64,000 bases of DNA. Source: Pseudomonas cichorii. GTDB lineage: Bacteria > Pseudomonadota > Gammaproteobacteria > Pseudomonadales > Pseudomonadaceae. Position numbers and translations under genes: made by a program. The notes beneath the pieces were generated by a model, which was not told where the DNA came from, did not search any database, and was given only the letters and a program-made list of their open reading frames with translations. Within the stretch, counting starts at the first letter, position 1. Each line of letters starts with the position of its first letter. Shown here in pieces: positions 16,547-26,354 of the stretch. The stretch is from assembly GCF_018343775.1 (NCBI RefSeq), contig NZ_CP074349.1, positions 248,001 to 312,000 of the forward strand, written 5' to 3'.

Positions 16547-18331
16547 TTAGCGCTGCTCGCTCTGTGGCGTGACACGCAGCACTTCCTCCAGGGTCGTCAG
16601 CCCTGCCGAGACTTTTTGCGCGCCGGACAATCGCAGGCTGCGCATGCCCTCCTTGAAGGCCTGCCGACGCATGGCGGTCAGGTCCAGGTCGGCGCTGATC
16701 AAGGCTTTGACGCTGTCGGACATAAGCATGATCTCGTAGACGCCGGCGCGTCCACGGTAACCTGTTTCACGACATTCCACACAGCCGACGGCCTGATGTG
16801 CGCCGCTTGGCACGGGAGCCTGCCAGGGGCGTGTCAGGGTCTGCCAGTCGGTTTCATTCAGGTTGATCGGAGCCTTGCAGTGCGGGCACAAGGTACGCAC
16901 CAGACGTTGCGCCATGACACCCAGAATGGTGGCCTTGAGCAGGTAATGCGGTACGCCGAGCTCCAGCATACGGCTGATGGCGCTGGGGGCATCGTTGGTG
17001 TGCAGGGTCGAGAGCACCAGGTGGCCGGTCAGCGCGGCCTGAATCGCCATCTCTGCGGTTTCCAGGTCACGAATCTCGCCGATCATGATGATGTCCGGAT
17101 CCTGCCGCATCAGGGCTCGCACACCACTGGCGAAGGACAGGTCGATATTGTGCTGGACCTGCATCTGATTGAAGGCGGGTTCCACCATCTCGATGGGGTC
17201 TTCGATGGTGCACAGATTGACCTCGGAGGTCGCCAGCTTCTTGAGTGTGGTGTAGAGCGTGGTGGTCTTGCCCGAACCGGTCGGGCCGGTGACCAGAATG
17301 ATGCCGTTGGGCTGATTGGTCATGCCCTGCCAGCGTCGCAAGTCATCGCTGGAGAAGCCCAACTGATCGAAATCCTTGAGCAGCACTTCGGGGTCGAAGA
17401 TCCGCATCACCATTTTTTCGCCGAACGCGGTGGGCAGGGTCGAGAGCCGTAATTCCACTTCGCCGCCATCGGGCGTGGTGGTCTTGACCCTGCCGTCCTG
17501 CGGCTTGCGCTTTTCCGCGACGTTCATCCGGCCCAGGCTTTTCAGGCGGCTGACCACCGCCATGGTGACCTGTGACGGGAACTGGTAGACGTTATGCAGC
17601 ACGCCATCGATACGAAAACGCACGGTGCCTTGCTCGCGGCGTGGCTCGATATGGATATCGCTGGCGCGTTGCTGGAAAGCGTACTGGAACAGCCAGTCCA
17701 CGATATTGACGATATGCGCGTCGTTGGCGTCGGGTTCCTGATCGCTGGCACCCAGCTTGAGCAGTTGTTCGAAGTTGCCCATGTTGCTGGTTTTCAGATC
17801 TGTCGCATTGGCACCGCTGACAGATTTCGCCAGCCTGAAGAACTCCACCGTCACGCGCTGGATATCGACCGGGTTGGCCACCACGCGCTTGATAGTCAGC
17901 TTCAGCACATGGGCCAGGTCCTCTTCCCAGGCGCGCACATAAGGTTGCGCGCTGGCGATGGTCACGGATTCGCGATCCACGGCCACGGCGAGGATTTTGT
18001 GTCGCTGGGCAAAGGCATACGACATCAAGGGCATAACGGCCGCGACATTGATTTTCAGCGGATCGATACGCATATACGGCTGGTCACATTGCTGTGCGAG
18101 CCAGTTGGTCAGGGTTTCCAGGTCGAGCTTCTTGCCTGCGCGCTTGAGGTCATCGAACTGCAGGGTCGCAATGAACTCCAGCGGATGAAGCTGGATATTG
18201 GCCGCGCTACGGCGCTGGGTGAGGGCTGTTTCTGCGTCGTTCTGACTCAGGACGCCTTGGGCGACCAGATCACGTAGCAGGTCGTTCAGATCGAGCCAGC
18301 GATCCTGTGACGATGGGGCGAGGACTGCCAT
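16547..18331 (-). CDS. GspE/PilB-family secretion ATPase
   Basis: 594 residues from ATG 18331, which has AAGGAG upstream; the longer open frame to 18673 is not credible. An N-terminal MshEN-type domain is followed by the ATPase core with Walker A GPTGSGKTTTLY (about residue 345), the Asp-box region (DPDIIMIGEIRD) and a tetracysteine zinc motif (CPHC and CVEC, about 495-540). This is the GspE subtype that energises type II secretion or pilus assembly. No other secretion genes lie in this window, so the gene is an orphan here. Confidence 0.9.
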   Translation of the reverse strand: MAVLAPSSQDRWLDLNDLLRDLVAQGVLSQNDAETALTQRRSAANIQLHPLEFIATLQFDDLKRAGKKLDLETLTNWLAQQCDQPYMRIDPLKINVAAVMPLMSYAFAQRHKILAVAVDRESVTIASAQPYVRAWEEDLAHVLKLTIKRVVANPVDIQRVTVEFFRLAKSVSGANATDLKTSNMGNFEQLLKLGASDQEPDANDAHIVNIVDWLFQYAFQQRASDIHIEPRREQGTVRFRIDGVLHNVYQFPSQVTMAVVSRLKSLGRMNVAEKRKPQDGRVKTTTPDGGEVELRLSTLPTAFGEKMVMRIFDPEVLLKDFDQLGFSSDDLRRWQGMTNQPNGIILVTGPTGSGKTTTLYTTLKKLATSEVNLCTIEDPIEMVEPAFNQMQVQHNIDLSFASGVRALMRQDPDIIMIGEIRDLETAEMAIQAALTGHLVLSTLHTNDAPSAISRMLELGVPHYLLKATILGVMAQRLVRTLCPHCKAPINLNETDWQTLTRPWQAPVPSGAHQAVGCVECRETGYRGRAGVYEIMLMSDSVKALISADLDLTAMRRQAFKEGMRSLRLSGAQKVSAGLTTLEEVLRVTPQSEQR

Positions 18332-18441
18332 GCGCGCTCCTTGAGGCAATTCATCATCGGACGATGAGCAAGAATAGTCTTCAAGCGTGCCAGTGTTGAG
18401 CTCTCTATGCGACCAGGAATTACGAATGTTTGCGAGACACT

Positions 18442-18789
18442 TCAGCCAGCGACCAGTGCAACATGTTGATGAGCGGCTTGCTGGGCGTGGATTTGCTCCA
18501 GTTCCACCGAGCATACATCGATCAGATTGCGCATTTTTTCGCCAATCACCTGAGCTCGATGCCAGCTTAGCCCGTCGACTGCTACATCGATGGCCAGCAA
18601 CCCGTCCTGCCGTGAAACAATGACGTTCTGCGGTGTCAGGTATTGCAGGGCAAACAGGTTCAGGACCTGACACAGCAGCGCCGGTTCGGCTTCGGCCAGC
18701 ACCTGATAGCGTGCGCTACAGGACATGTTGGCAGGTGACCAGGTGTCCGGGCGAAGTTCTGATGCTGCAATGGCTTCAAGGTTGGGCAT
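18442..18789 (-). CDS. Small ACT-like protein of unknown function
   Basis: 115 residues from ATG 18789. Residues 29-98 (ARYQVLAEAEPALLCQVLNL onward, closing with KMRNLIDVCSVEL) have the length and strand-helix pattern of an ACT domain and recall IlvM, the small subunit of acetolactate synthase. This is pattern resemblance only. No catalytic partner is adjacent. The gene is divergent from an Lrp-family regulator 127 bases away, which may control it in response to an amino acid. Confidence 0.55.
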   Translation of the reverse strand: MPNLEAIAASELRPDTWSPANMSCSARYQVLAEAEPALLCQVLNLFALQYLTPQNVIVSRQDGLLAIDVAVDGLSWHRAQVIGEKMRNLIDVCSVELEQIHAQQAAHQHVALVAG

Positions 18790-18916
18790 ACTGGGCTCTC
18801 CTGTATTGAGTGGAGGAATTCTTGCACGCCGAAACGGAAATTTCTGGTCTATGATCAATAGGTTTAGGGTTTTTTGGAATTATTAATGCGCAATATGGAT
18901 TTTAAAGGGATTGTTT

Positions 18917-19387
18917 ATGCAAGTTGAGCTGGATGCTTACGACCGCAAGATACTGGCATTGCTACAAGAGGATGCCTCGCTCTCCAGTGCCCAGGTTGCA
19001 GAGAAAGTGGGTTTGTCGCAGTCGCCCTGCTGGCGGCGTATACAGCGGCTGAAGGATGAGGGCGTGATACGGCGCAATGTGACACTGCTGGACCGCAAGA
19101 AAATCGGCCTCAACACGCAGATCTTTGCCGAGGTCAAACTCAACGCCCACGGGCGCTCGAATTTCACCGAATTCACCGATTCGATCCGCGGCTTCCCTGA
19201 AGTGCTGGAGTGTTACGTGCTGATGGGCTCGGTGGATTTCCTGCTGCGCATCGTGACGTCGGATATCGAGGCGTATGAGCGGTTTTTCTTTGAAAAACTG
19301 TCGCTGGTGCCGGGGATTCAGGAAGTGAACTCGACCGTGGCGTTATCCGAGATCAAGTCCACAACCAGTTTGCCGATTGTGAAGTAG
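18917..19387 (+). CDS. Lrp/AsnC family transcriptional regulator
   Basis: 156 residues, ATG 18917 with AAGGGA seven bases upstream. An N-terminal winged helix (DRKILALLQEDASLSSAQVA, then a recognition helix around SQSPCWRRIQRL) and a C-terminal RAM ligand-binding domain (about 75-150) are complete. Lrp-type proteins bind DNA as octamers and sense amino acids. Divergent placement suggests it controls the ACT-like gene at 18442. Confidence 0.93.
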   Translation: MQVELDAYDRKILALLQEDASLSSAQVAEKVGLSQSPCWRRIQRLKDEGVIRRNVTLLDRKKIGLNTQIFAEVKLNAHGRSNFTEFTDSIRGFPEVLECYVLMGSVDFLLRIVTSDIEAYERFFFEKLSLVPGIQEVNSTVALSEIKSTTSLPIVK

Positions 19388-19610
19388 GGTTTCTTCGCGA
19401 CTGAAGTCGCTCCTTCACAGACCGTGTGAAAACTACTGCGCTCGGTCATGCTGCGTTGAAAACAGGCTCGGAATGCTCATTTACAGCCAGTAAAGTCGAG
19501 CGCGACTCCGACCGTTCCTCGCCTGTTTTCGCTTTGCCTGACCTTCGCTCGCTACGTTTTCACACGGTCTGTACGGTTGTAGGGGCCAATTCATTCGCGA
19601 AAATGATGCA
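19388..19610. repeat. 156-bp palindromic element inside a REP-like doublet
   Basis: Core element 19417-19572: perfect 17-bp terminal inverted repeats (ACAGACCGTGTGAAAAC and its complement), internal symmetric repeats (GAAAACAGGC at 19458-19467, GCCTGTTTTC at 19521-19530) and a central small dyad. It is flanked by half-sites of the dispersed GCGAATGAATTC-type repeat (19394-19414 and 19577-19602). It has no coding capacity. It looks like a MITE-like or composite REP element between two convergent genes. Confidence 0.75.
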
Positions 19611-20978
19611 TCACATACGCAACAGAAGCTTCCAGACGCGGCTCTGGAATACGGTCAGCGCCTGTTGTACGCGAGCATCGAGGACCTCATCACTGATGTC
19701 CTGGTGGGCCAGTTGCTCCAGCTTGTTCAATTCGCCATACAGACGATCCAGTTCCGGCAGGTCCAGTGCGCCACGTGCCCAGTGCAGCCAGACCTGGATG
19801 CGTTCGATGCGTGGCAATTGCTCGGCCAGGTCTTCGGGTTGCTGCTGGTAGCGGCCCAGTTGCAGAGCGGTCGCTTCGTCGGCGAGCAGGCGTGGCAGCC
19901 AGCTTGCCAACAGCGCTGCGCCCTGGCGGTTGCCGCGGTTGCTGCGCTCGGCGGTCCAGCTGCGGTTCAGCAGCCAGCGCGAAGTGTTCAGCGAGAACTC
20001 GCCCCAACGGGTGTCCAGCAACTCATCGAGAAATTGCTCGTGAGCTGCGCCGCGTACGTCTTCATCTTCCTGACCGGCCTGTACCAGCGGGCGCCAGTCT
20101 TCCAGCAGGGCATCCAGCGCGGCTCGCAGTTGTGCGGTAGAGGCGCGAGGCGCAGCCTGGCCCAGGCTGCTGGTCAGTGAACGCAGTTCCCCCAGCAACT
20201 CGACCCATTCCTGCAGCAGACGCCAGTGGCCGTTGAAGCGATATTGCTCGGCCAGGCGCTGGCTGCTGCCCAACAGATGCCAGGCCAGCGCCGCATAGGC
20301 ATCGTCCAGTGGTGTTTCGGCTTCCAGTTTCGGTGCTGGCAGGCTCAGGGAGTAGCTGTTGGCATCGAACAGGCGATAGCCGCGTTCGGCCTTGCTGATA
20401 TCGCAGGGCATCAACGGCAGGGTGGCGGCCAGTTCAGCGGCCAGATCCAGGAGCGCGGCAGATTCGCCTTCGCGCAGCTCAAGTTCCAGTTCGCAGATTT
20501 CTTCTTTCTGCTTGCCGGCCACGACCTGGCCCAGGTCCAGAGCAGCCTCGATCACGACCTTGGTCTTGCCACGGCCCCAGGAGATTTCTGCCTTTTCACG
20601 AATGAAGTCGGTGGTGAACAGTGGCTTGATGGTTTTCTTGTCCAGATCCGCCAGTTGCTCGGGCCAGCAGTCGCCTTCGAGTTTTTTCAGGTCCAGCTTG
20701 GCCTTGGCCAGATCCCAGTTGAATTCGTTGCGCTCGGACAGGCCGGCCACGCTTTGGCCACGGGTCTTCATGGTCTGGATGATCTGATCGCCGTCGCGAC
20801 GGATGCGCAGAGCGACCCTGGCCTTGGCCAGATCACGCTCAGGGGTGTCGAAATACTGGTTCGACAGCTCGATACGCTCCCAGCCACTTTTGTTGCGTTT
20901 CTTCAACAAGGGGTGCTCGCGCAGTGCAACGAGGGTCTCGCGGCTGACGCGGAGTTTGATTTCTGTTTCTTTTTGCAT
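19611..20978 (-). CDS. Inorganic triphosphatase, CYTH-CHAD protein (YgiF-like)
   Basis: 455 residues from ATG 20978 (MQKETEIKLRVSRETLVALR). The ETEIK signature opens the CYTH tunnel domain (about 1-200), followed by Arg/Lys-rich strands (VALRIRRDGDQ) that hold the polyphosphate. The C-terminal half (about 220-455) is an all-helical CHAD-type domain. E. coli YgiF hydrolyses tripolyphosphate. The protein is cytosolic and the gene appears monocistronic, divergent from argE. Confidence 0.87.
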   Translation of the reverse strand: MQKETEIKLRVSRETLVALREHPLLKKRNKSGWERIELSNQYFDTPERDLAKARVALRIRRDGDQIIQTMKTRGQSVAGLSERNEFNWDLAKAKLDLKKLEGDCWPEQLADLDKKTIKPLFTTDFIREKAEISWGRGKTKVVIEAALDLGQVVAGKQKEEICELELELREGESAALLDLAAELAATLPLMPCDISKAERGYRLFDANSYSLSLPAPKLEAETPLDDAYAALAWHLLGSSQRLAEQYRFNGHWRLLQEWVELLGELRSLTSSLGQAAPRASTAQLRAALDALLEDWRPLVQAGQEDEDVRGAAHEQFLDELLDTRWGEFSLNTSRWLLNRSWTAERSNRGNRQGAALLASWLPRLLADEATALQLGRYQQQPEDLAEQLPRIERIQVWLHWARGALDLPELDRLYGELNKLEQLAHQDISDEVLDARVQQALTVFQSRVWKLLLRM

Positions 20979-21138
20979 GGCCGGGAAGTCCAAACGCTGA
21001 TGCTGATGACGGGAGCGCAGCCAATGATTGACGGCTGCTGAGGGCGGCAGTGTACAGGACATGGCTCGCAACGGTTTATTCCGCAGGTGCTATGGCCCTA
21101 TGATGGTCCGTGTTCCGTCCCGATTACAGGAAGCATAC

Positions 21139-22287
21139 ATGCCCTTGCCGTCCATGAAAGATCAGTTCGCCGCGTTGATTGCCGTGCCTTCGGTGAGCTG
21201 CACCCAACCTTCGCTGGATCAATCCAACCGTGCGGTGATCGATCTGTTGGCGGGGTGGCTGGGCGATCTGGGCTTTGCCTGCGATATCCAGCAGGTTTCG
21301 CCGGGCAAGTTCAACCTGCTGGCGACTTATGGCTCGGGCCCCGGCGGGCTGGTGCTGGCCGGACACAGCGATACCGTGCCTTTCGATGAAGCGCTGTGGA
21401 AAACCGATCCGCTGAAACTGACCGAGGTCGATGGCCGCTGGGTCGGGCTGGGCAGTTGCGATATGAAGGGTTTTTTCGCGCTGGTGATCGAGGCCGTGCG
21501 CGGCCTGCTCGATCAGCCGTTCAAGCAGCCTCTGCTGATTCTTGCCACCTGCGACGAAGAAAGCTCCATGGCTGGCGCACGAGCTTTGGCCGAGGCCGGT
21601 CGGCCGCTGGGGCGTGCAGCGGTAATTGGCGAGCCCACCGGGCTCAAGCCGATTCGCTTGCACAAGGGCGTGATGATGGAGCGTATCGAGATTCTCGGGC
21701 GCAGCGGCCATTCCTCTGACCCAAGCCTGGGGCATAGCGCGCTGGAAGCCATGCATGACGCCATCAGTGAACTCAAGGGCCTGCGCCAGCAATGGCAGCG
21801 CGAATACCGCAACCCGCAGTTCAGCGTGCCGCAACCGACCATGAACTTCGGCTGCATTCATGGTGGCGATAACCCGAACCGGATTTGCGGCCAGTGCTCG
21901 CTGGAGTTCGACTTGCGCCCATTGCCGGGCATGGACCCCGATGCGCTGCGCGCCGCCATCCGTCAAAAGCTGCAACCGCTGGCCGAGCTGCATCAGGTGC
22001 AGATCGATTACGCACCCCTGTTCCCGGAGTGCGCGCCGTTCGAGCAGGCAGCGGATGCGGAACTGGTTCGCATTGCAGAACGTCTGACAGGTCATACGGC
22101 TGCAGCAGTAGCATTTGGCACCGAAGCGCCTTATCTTCAGCGCCTTGGCTGCGAGACACTGGTTCTGGGCCCTGGCGACATCGCCTGCGCGCATCAGCCG
22201 GGTGAGTACCTTGAAATGTCACGCCTGGAGCCTACAGTGGTTCTGTTGCGTCAGTTGATTCAGCATTACTGCCTGAGCCCCCAGTAA
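21139..22287 (+). CDS. argE: Acetylornithine deacetylase ArgE
   Basis: 382 residues from ATG 21139 (MPLPSMKDQFAALIAVPSVS) with AGGAAG upstream. M20 peptidase-family metal ligands are visible: the His and Asp in GHSDTVPFD, the Asp in GLGSCDMKG, and the Glu pair in CDEESSMAG. The enzyme hydrolyses N-acetylornithine to ornithine in arginine biosynthesis. argA follows on the same strand 126 bases on, as in P. aeruginosa. Confidence 0.93.
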   Translation: MPLPSMKDQFAALIAVPSVSCTQPSLDQSNRAVIDLLAGWLGDLGFACDIQQVSPGKFNLLATYGSGPGGLVLAGHSDTVPFDEALWKTDPLKLTEVDGRWVGLGSCDMKGFFALVIEAVRGLLDQPFKQPLLILATCDEESSMAGARALAEAGRPLGRAAVIGEPTGLKPIRLHKGVMMERIEILGRSGHSSDPSLGHSALEAMHDAISELKGLRQQWQREYRNPQFSVPQPTMNFGCIHGGDNPNRICGQCSLEFDLRPLPGMDPDALRAAIRQKLQPLAELHQVQIDYAPLFPECAPFEQAADAELVRIAERLTGHTAAAVAFGTEAPYLQRLGCETLVLGPGDIACAHQPGEYLEMSRLEPTVVLLRQLIQHYCLSPQ

Positions 22288-22413
22288 ACCGGGCCAGACA
22301 CAACCCCACAGAGAAGGAGATTGCGCGTGTTGCCAAGCCTGTTCCGACGATAACCACCACAGCGTTGTGCGTGTTTCTGTCTTTCGTCCATTCTTTTACA
22401 GGCTCTTTCGGTT

Positions 22414-23712
22414 ATGCCCGATTACGTTAACTGGCTTCGTCACGCGTCTCCTTATATCAATGCCCACCGCGATTGCACCTTTGTCGTCATGCTCCCCGGC
22501 GATGGTGTCGCGCACCCCAATTTCGGCAATATCGTCCACGACCTGGTGTTGCTGCACAGCCTGGGCGTGCGACTGGTGCTGGTCCATGGTTCGCGTCCGC
22601 AGATCGAAAGCCGTCTGGCCCAGCGCGGCCTGACACCGCGTTTCCATCGCGACATGCGCGTGACGGATGCCGAAACCCTGGAATGCGTGATCGATGCGGT
22701 AGGGCAACTGCGTATTTCCATCGAAGCGCGTCTGTCCATGGACATGGCGGCTTCGCCGATGCAGGGCTCACGCCTGCGGGTGACCAGCGGCAACGTGGTC
22801 ACGGCTCGACCTATCGGTGTGCTTGAGGGGGTCGATTATCAGCACACCGGCGAAGTGCGCCGTGTCGACCGCAAAGGTATCAACCGCCTGCTGGACGAGC
22901 GTCACATCGTGCTGCTGTCGCCATTGGGCTATTCGCCGACAGGCGAGATCTTCAACCTCGCCTGCGAAGACGTCGCGACCCGCGCAGCCATCGACCTTGC
23001 GGCGGACAAACTGCTGCTGTTCGGTGCCGAAACCGGCCTGCTGGATGAACAGGGCCGTCTGGTGCGTGAACTGCGCCCTCAGCAAGTGCCTGCTCATCTC
23101 TTGCGTCTGGGCAACAACTATCAGGCCGAACTGCTGGATGCTGCCGCCGAAGCCTGTCGCGGCGGTGTGGGCCGCAGCCATATCGTCAGCTATGCCGAAG
23201 ACGGCGCGTTGCTGAATGAGCTGTTTACCCGTGATGGTGGCGGTACGCTGGTTGCGCAAGAGCAGTTCGAGCTGGTGCGTGAGGCGGCCATCGAAGACGT
23301 GGGCGGCCTGATGGACCTGATCACGCCGCTGGAAGAGCAGGGGATTCTGGTACGTCGCTCCCGTGAAGTGCTGGAGCGCGAGATCCAGCAGTTCAGCGTG
23401 GTCGAGCGTGAAGGCCTGATCATTGCCTGCGCGGCACTCTATCCGATTGCCGATTCCGAGGCCGGTGAGCTGGCGTGTCTGGCGGTCAACCCGGAGTATC
23501 GCCACGGCGGACGCGGGGATGAGTTGCTGGAGCGTATCGAAAACCGTGCCAGGGCTTTGGGCTTGAAGACGCTGTTCGTCCTCACCACTCGCACCGCACA
23601 CTGGTTCCGCGAGCGGGGCTTTGAACCCAGCACCGTCGACCGTCTGCCCAGCGCACGAGCGTCGCTTTACAACTATCAGCGTAATTCGAAGATCTTCGAG
23701 AAAGCGATCTGA
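22414..23712 (+). CDS. argA: Amino-acid N-acetyltransferase ArgA
   Basis: 432 residues. An N-terminal amino-acid-kinase-like domain (about 20-285: VLVHGSRPQIESRLAQRGLT, VLLSPLGYSPTGEIFNLACE) binds feedback arginine. A C-terminal GNAT acetyltransferase domain (about 290-432: LACLAVNPEYRHGGRGDELL) carries the acetyl-CoA loop. It catalyses the first step of arginine synthesis. The ribosome site is weak. A palindromic terminator-like repeat follows. Confidence 0.94.
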   Translation: MPDYVNWLRHASPYINAHRDCTFVVMLPGDGVAHPNFGNIVHDLVLLHSLGVRLVLVHGSRPQIESRLAQRGLTPRFHRDMRVTDAETLECVIDAVGQLRISIEARLSMDMAASPMQGSRLRVTSGNVVTARPIGVLEGVDYQHTGEVRRVDRKGINRLLDERHIVLLSPLGYSPTGEIFNLACEDVATRAAIDLAADKLLLFGAETGLLDEQGRLVRELRPQQVPAHLLRLGNNYQAELLDAAAEACRGGVGRSHIVSYAEDGALLNELFTRDGGGTLVAQEQFELVREAAIEDVGGLMDLITPLEEQGILVRRSREVLEREIQQFSVVEREGLIIACAALYPIADSEAGELACLAVNPEYRHGGRGDELLERIENRARALGLKTLFVLTTRTAHWFRERGFEPSTVDRLPSARASLYNYQRNSKIFEKAI

Positions 23713-23718
23713 TTGCTT

Positions 23719-23763
23719 GCGAATGAACCCGCTTCGGCGCGATGCCGGAGCGGGTTCATTCGC
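23719..23763. repeat. REP-like palindrome after argA
   Basis: Arms GCGAATGAACCCGCTTCGG and CCGGAGCGGGTTCATTCGC pair with one mismatch around a short loop. It lies between the convergent argA and hydroxyacid dehydrogenase genes and may terminate both. Confidence 0.78.
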
Positions 23764-23769
23764 GAATGC

Positions 23770-24699
23770 CTAATAGCCTTGCCCACGATCCACTTGCCCT
23801 TCCATTGACTCGCCCCGCTCGAACCGACGAATGTTTTCCAGCAAGCCTGCAAATGCGCTTTCCGGTTGGGTCATGGCGGCGACATGGGGTGTCAGCAGAA
23901 TGTTCGGGTGTTTCCAGAACGGGTGATCGCTGGCAGCCGGTTCCTTATGCAGCACATCCAGTACGGCGGCGCTGAGCTGGCCGCTGTCCAGCGCGGCCAA
24001 CAGGTCGTCTTCCACCAGATGTTTGCCGCGCCCCATATTGATCAGCGCCGCGCCTTTGGGCAGGTGCTTGAAGAGTTCACGGTCGAGGATGCCTTCGGTC
24101 TGTTCGGTCAGTGGCAGCACACACAGCAGGATGTCGCACTGCGCCAGGAACGTGGGGAGTTGTTCAGGTCCCGCATGGCAGTCGACGCCCTCAATACGAT
24201 GCTCACTGCGTGCCCAGCCTGACAAGGCAAAGCCGAAGCCTTTCAGGCTCCCGAGAATATGCTGCGCCTGCAAACCGAGCCCCATGACGCCGATGCGCCG
24301 TTTATGCGCCGGAATCAGCGGGTGAGCCTGCCAGCGGCCTTCGATCTGCTGTTGGCGATAGCGCAGCATTTCGCGGTGCAGGGTCAGCACGGCGAAGCAG
24401 GCGTATTCGCACATGCCCTGGCTGATGCCGGGGTCTAGCAGGCGCACCACCGGCAGTGATTTCGGGATACGGCTCAGGTCCAGTTGATCGACACCCGCCG
24501 ACAGAGCGAACAGCACCTTGAGGTTGGGCAGCGCGTGTTCCAGATCATCGGGAGCCAGCCAGGCCGCCAGATAGTGGATGTCCTGCGGGTCGCCAATGTC
24601 CGGCCATGCGCGCCACTCGATATCGGGAGCGTGCTCGGCGAACAAGGCTCTCCAGCGCTCGCTGCGGGCAGGATCGGCTTTATAGAGCAGAGCGGGCAT
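23770..24699 (-). CDS. D-2-hydroxyacid dehydrogenase, glyoxylate/hydroxypyruvate reductase A type
   Basis: 309 residues. The AGGAA site spaced six bases from ATG 24699 selects MPALLYKADPARSERW as start. The NAD(P)-binding Rossmann fold has IGVMGLGLQAQHIL (about 140-155). The catalytic Arg is in INMGRGKHL, the Glu in VLHKEP and the His in LLTPHVAAM. This subgroup (GhrA) reduces glyoxylate and hydroxypyruvate with NADPH. Substrate not provable here. Confidence 0.87.
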   Translation of the reverse strand: MPALLYKADPARSERWRALFAEHAPDIEWRAWPDIGDPQDIHYLAAWLAPDDLEHALPNLKVLFALSAGVDQLDLSRIPKSLPVVRLLDPGISQGMCEYACFAVLTLHREMLRYRQQQIEGRWQAHPLIPAHKRRIGVMGLGLQAQHILGSLKGFGFALSGWARSEHRIEGVDCHAGPEQLPTFLAQCDILLCVLPLTEQTEGILDRELFKHLPKGAALINMGRGKHLVEDDLLAALDSGQLSAAVLDVLHKEPAASDHPFWKHPNILLTPHVAAMTQPESAFAGLLENIRRFERGESMEGQVDRGQGY

Positions 24700-24972
24700 G
24701 GGCATTTCCTGAGCGTGAAAGGGGGCTTCCATCATGCCTCAAGGCTGGAGCAGGATCTGTTGAAAGAGGCCCGGCAAAAAGGTGGCTCAGCCTGTAAACA
24801 GGGCGTTGCGCGGCAGATTGCATGGCCAGAAGGAATCTGCCGTTTGCAAGGGTGAAAACAGTGGATATGGGCATCTGGAGGGGCAAGTTCGGCGTAGATC
24901 GTTTCGCTGAACGCTTAACCTGAACAGCATCGCAATCACGTGCCGATTGCCCGGCCCACTACAGGTAAAGCC

Positions 24973-26274
24973 ATGAACAGCAAAGTCGACGAAACACCTC
25001 ATCTGCTCCGTCAACGCGATCAGTTCGTACCCCGTGGCGTGGTCACTGCTCACCCGCTGGTCATCGATCGTGCGCAGGGTTCCGAATTGTGGGATGTCGA
25101 TGGCAAGCGCTATCTGGACTTCGTTGGCGGCATCGGTGTGTTGAATATCGGCCACAATCATCCGAATGTCGTCAAGGCCGTGCAGGGCCAACTGGAAAAG
25201 GTCACCCATGCCTGCTTCCAGGTGGTTGCCTACCAGCCTTATGTGGAACTGGCCAAACGTCTGAGCAACCTGGTGGCTGGTGACAGCGGCATCGACCACA
25301 AGGCTGTTTTTTTCACGTCCGGCGCCGAAGCGGTCGAGAACGCGGTGAAAATTGCCCGCGCCCACACCAATCGCCCGGCGATCATTTCGTTTCGTGGCGG
25401 TTTCCATGGTCGCACCTTGCTGGGCACGACCCTGACTGGCATGAGCCAGCCCTACAAGCAGAACTTCGGGCCGCTGGCACCTGAAGTGTTCCACACCCCG
25501 TATCCCAACGAATACCGTGGCGTCACGGGTGAAATGGCCCTGGCTGCGCTGCATGAATTGCTGGCTACACAAGTTGCGCCGGATCGCGTAGCCGCCATCA
25601 TCATCGAGCCTGTGCAGGGCGATGGCGGTTTTCTGGCCGCGCCAGTGGAGTTCCTGAAAGCGCTTCGGGCCTTGACCGAGCAGCACGGCATTGTCCTGAT
25701 TCTCGATGAAATCCAGACCGGTTTTGGTCGTACGGGCACATGGTTCGGTTTCCAGCACGCTGGCATTCAGCCGGATCTGGTGACCGTTGCCAAAAGCCTG
25801 GCGGGCGGTCTGCCGCTGTCGGGTGTTGTCGGACGTGCCGGGATCATGGACGCACCGCTTCCGGGCGGCCTGGGTGGCACCTATGGCGGCAATGCTCTGG
25901 CCTGCGCCGCAGCCCTGGCGGTCATCGATACCTACGAACAGGACAACCTGCCTGAGCGCGGCGAGCAACTGGGGCACTACCTGCGCGCCGGCTTGCTCAA
26001 GCTTCAGTCCCGCTACTCCTGCATTGGCGACGTACGTGGTCCCGGCTTCATGCTGGCGATGGAAATCGTCAAGGACGATGCTGCGCGCAGCCCGGATGCC
26101 GACCTCAATCAGCAACTGATCGACCAAGCCCGCATTGGCGGCCTGCTGGTGATCAAGTGCGGCGTGTATCGCAATGTGCTGCGCTTCCTTGCGCCCCTGG
26201 TGACGACTGAAGAACAGATCGACGAAGCCCTGACCATCCTCGACGGGGCCTTGGCACGAGTATTGAAGTCTTAG
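24973..26274 (+). CDS. Class III (GabT-like) aminotransferase
   Basis: 433 residues from ATG 24973 with an AGGTAAAG site. PLP enzyme of fold type I: cofactor-contact loop [14 protein letters not shown], the Asp of [13 protein letters not shown], and the Schiff-base lysine in [14 protein letters not shown] (about 276). It resembles GABA aminotransferase but is distinct from the gabT at 53144, so the amino donor is probably another omega-amino acid. A HAD gene and an Lrp regulator follow on the same strand, suggesting a small amino-acid catabolic unit. Confidence 0.88.
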   Translation: MNSKVDETPHLLRQRDQFVPRGVVTAHPLVIDRAQGSELWDVDGKRYLDFVGGIGVLNIGHNHPNVVKAVQGQLEKVTHACFQVVAYQPYVELAKRLSNLVAGDSGIDHKAVFFTSGAEAVENAVKIARAHTNRPAIISFRGGFHGRTLLGTTLTGMSQPYKQNFGPLAPEVFHTPYPNEYRGVTGEMALAALHELLATQVAPDRVAAIIIEPVQGDGGFLAAPVEFLKALRALTEQHGIVLILDEIQTGFGRTGTWFGFQHAGIQPDLVTVAKSLAGGLPLSGVVGRAGIMDAPLPGGLGGTYGGNALACAAALAVIDTYEQDNLPERGEQLGHYLRAGLLKLQSRYSCIGDVRGPGFMLAMEIVKDDAARSPDADLNQQLIDQARIGGLLVIKCGVYRNVLRFLAPLVTTEEQIDEALTILDGALARVLKS

Positions 26275-26354
26275 TCGTCGCTCAAGCCCGGTCGCGCAGG
26301 TGTTCACACTGCGTGGCCGTGGGTACTGAATGTTTAATGGAGGCTTGACCTGTC

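Noticed and set aside
24787..26307. 506-codon antisense frame over the aminotransferase gene
   Set aside because: Shadow frame; the sense strand carries all PLP-enzyme motifs.
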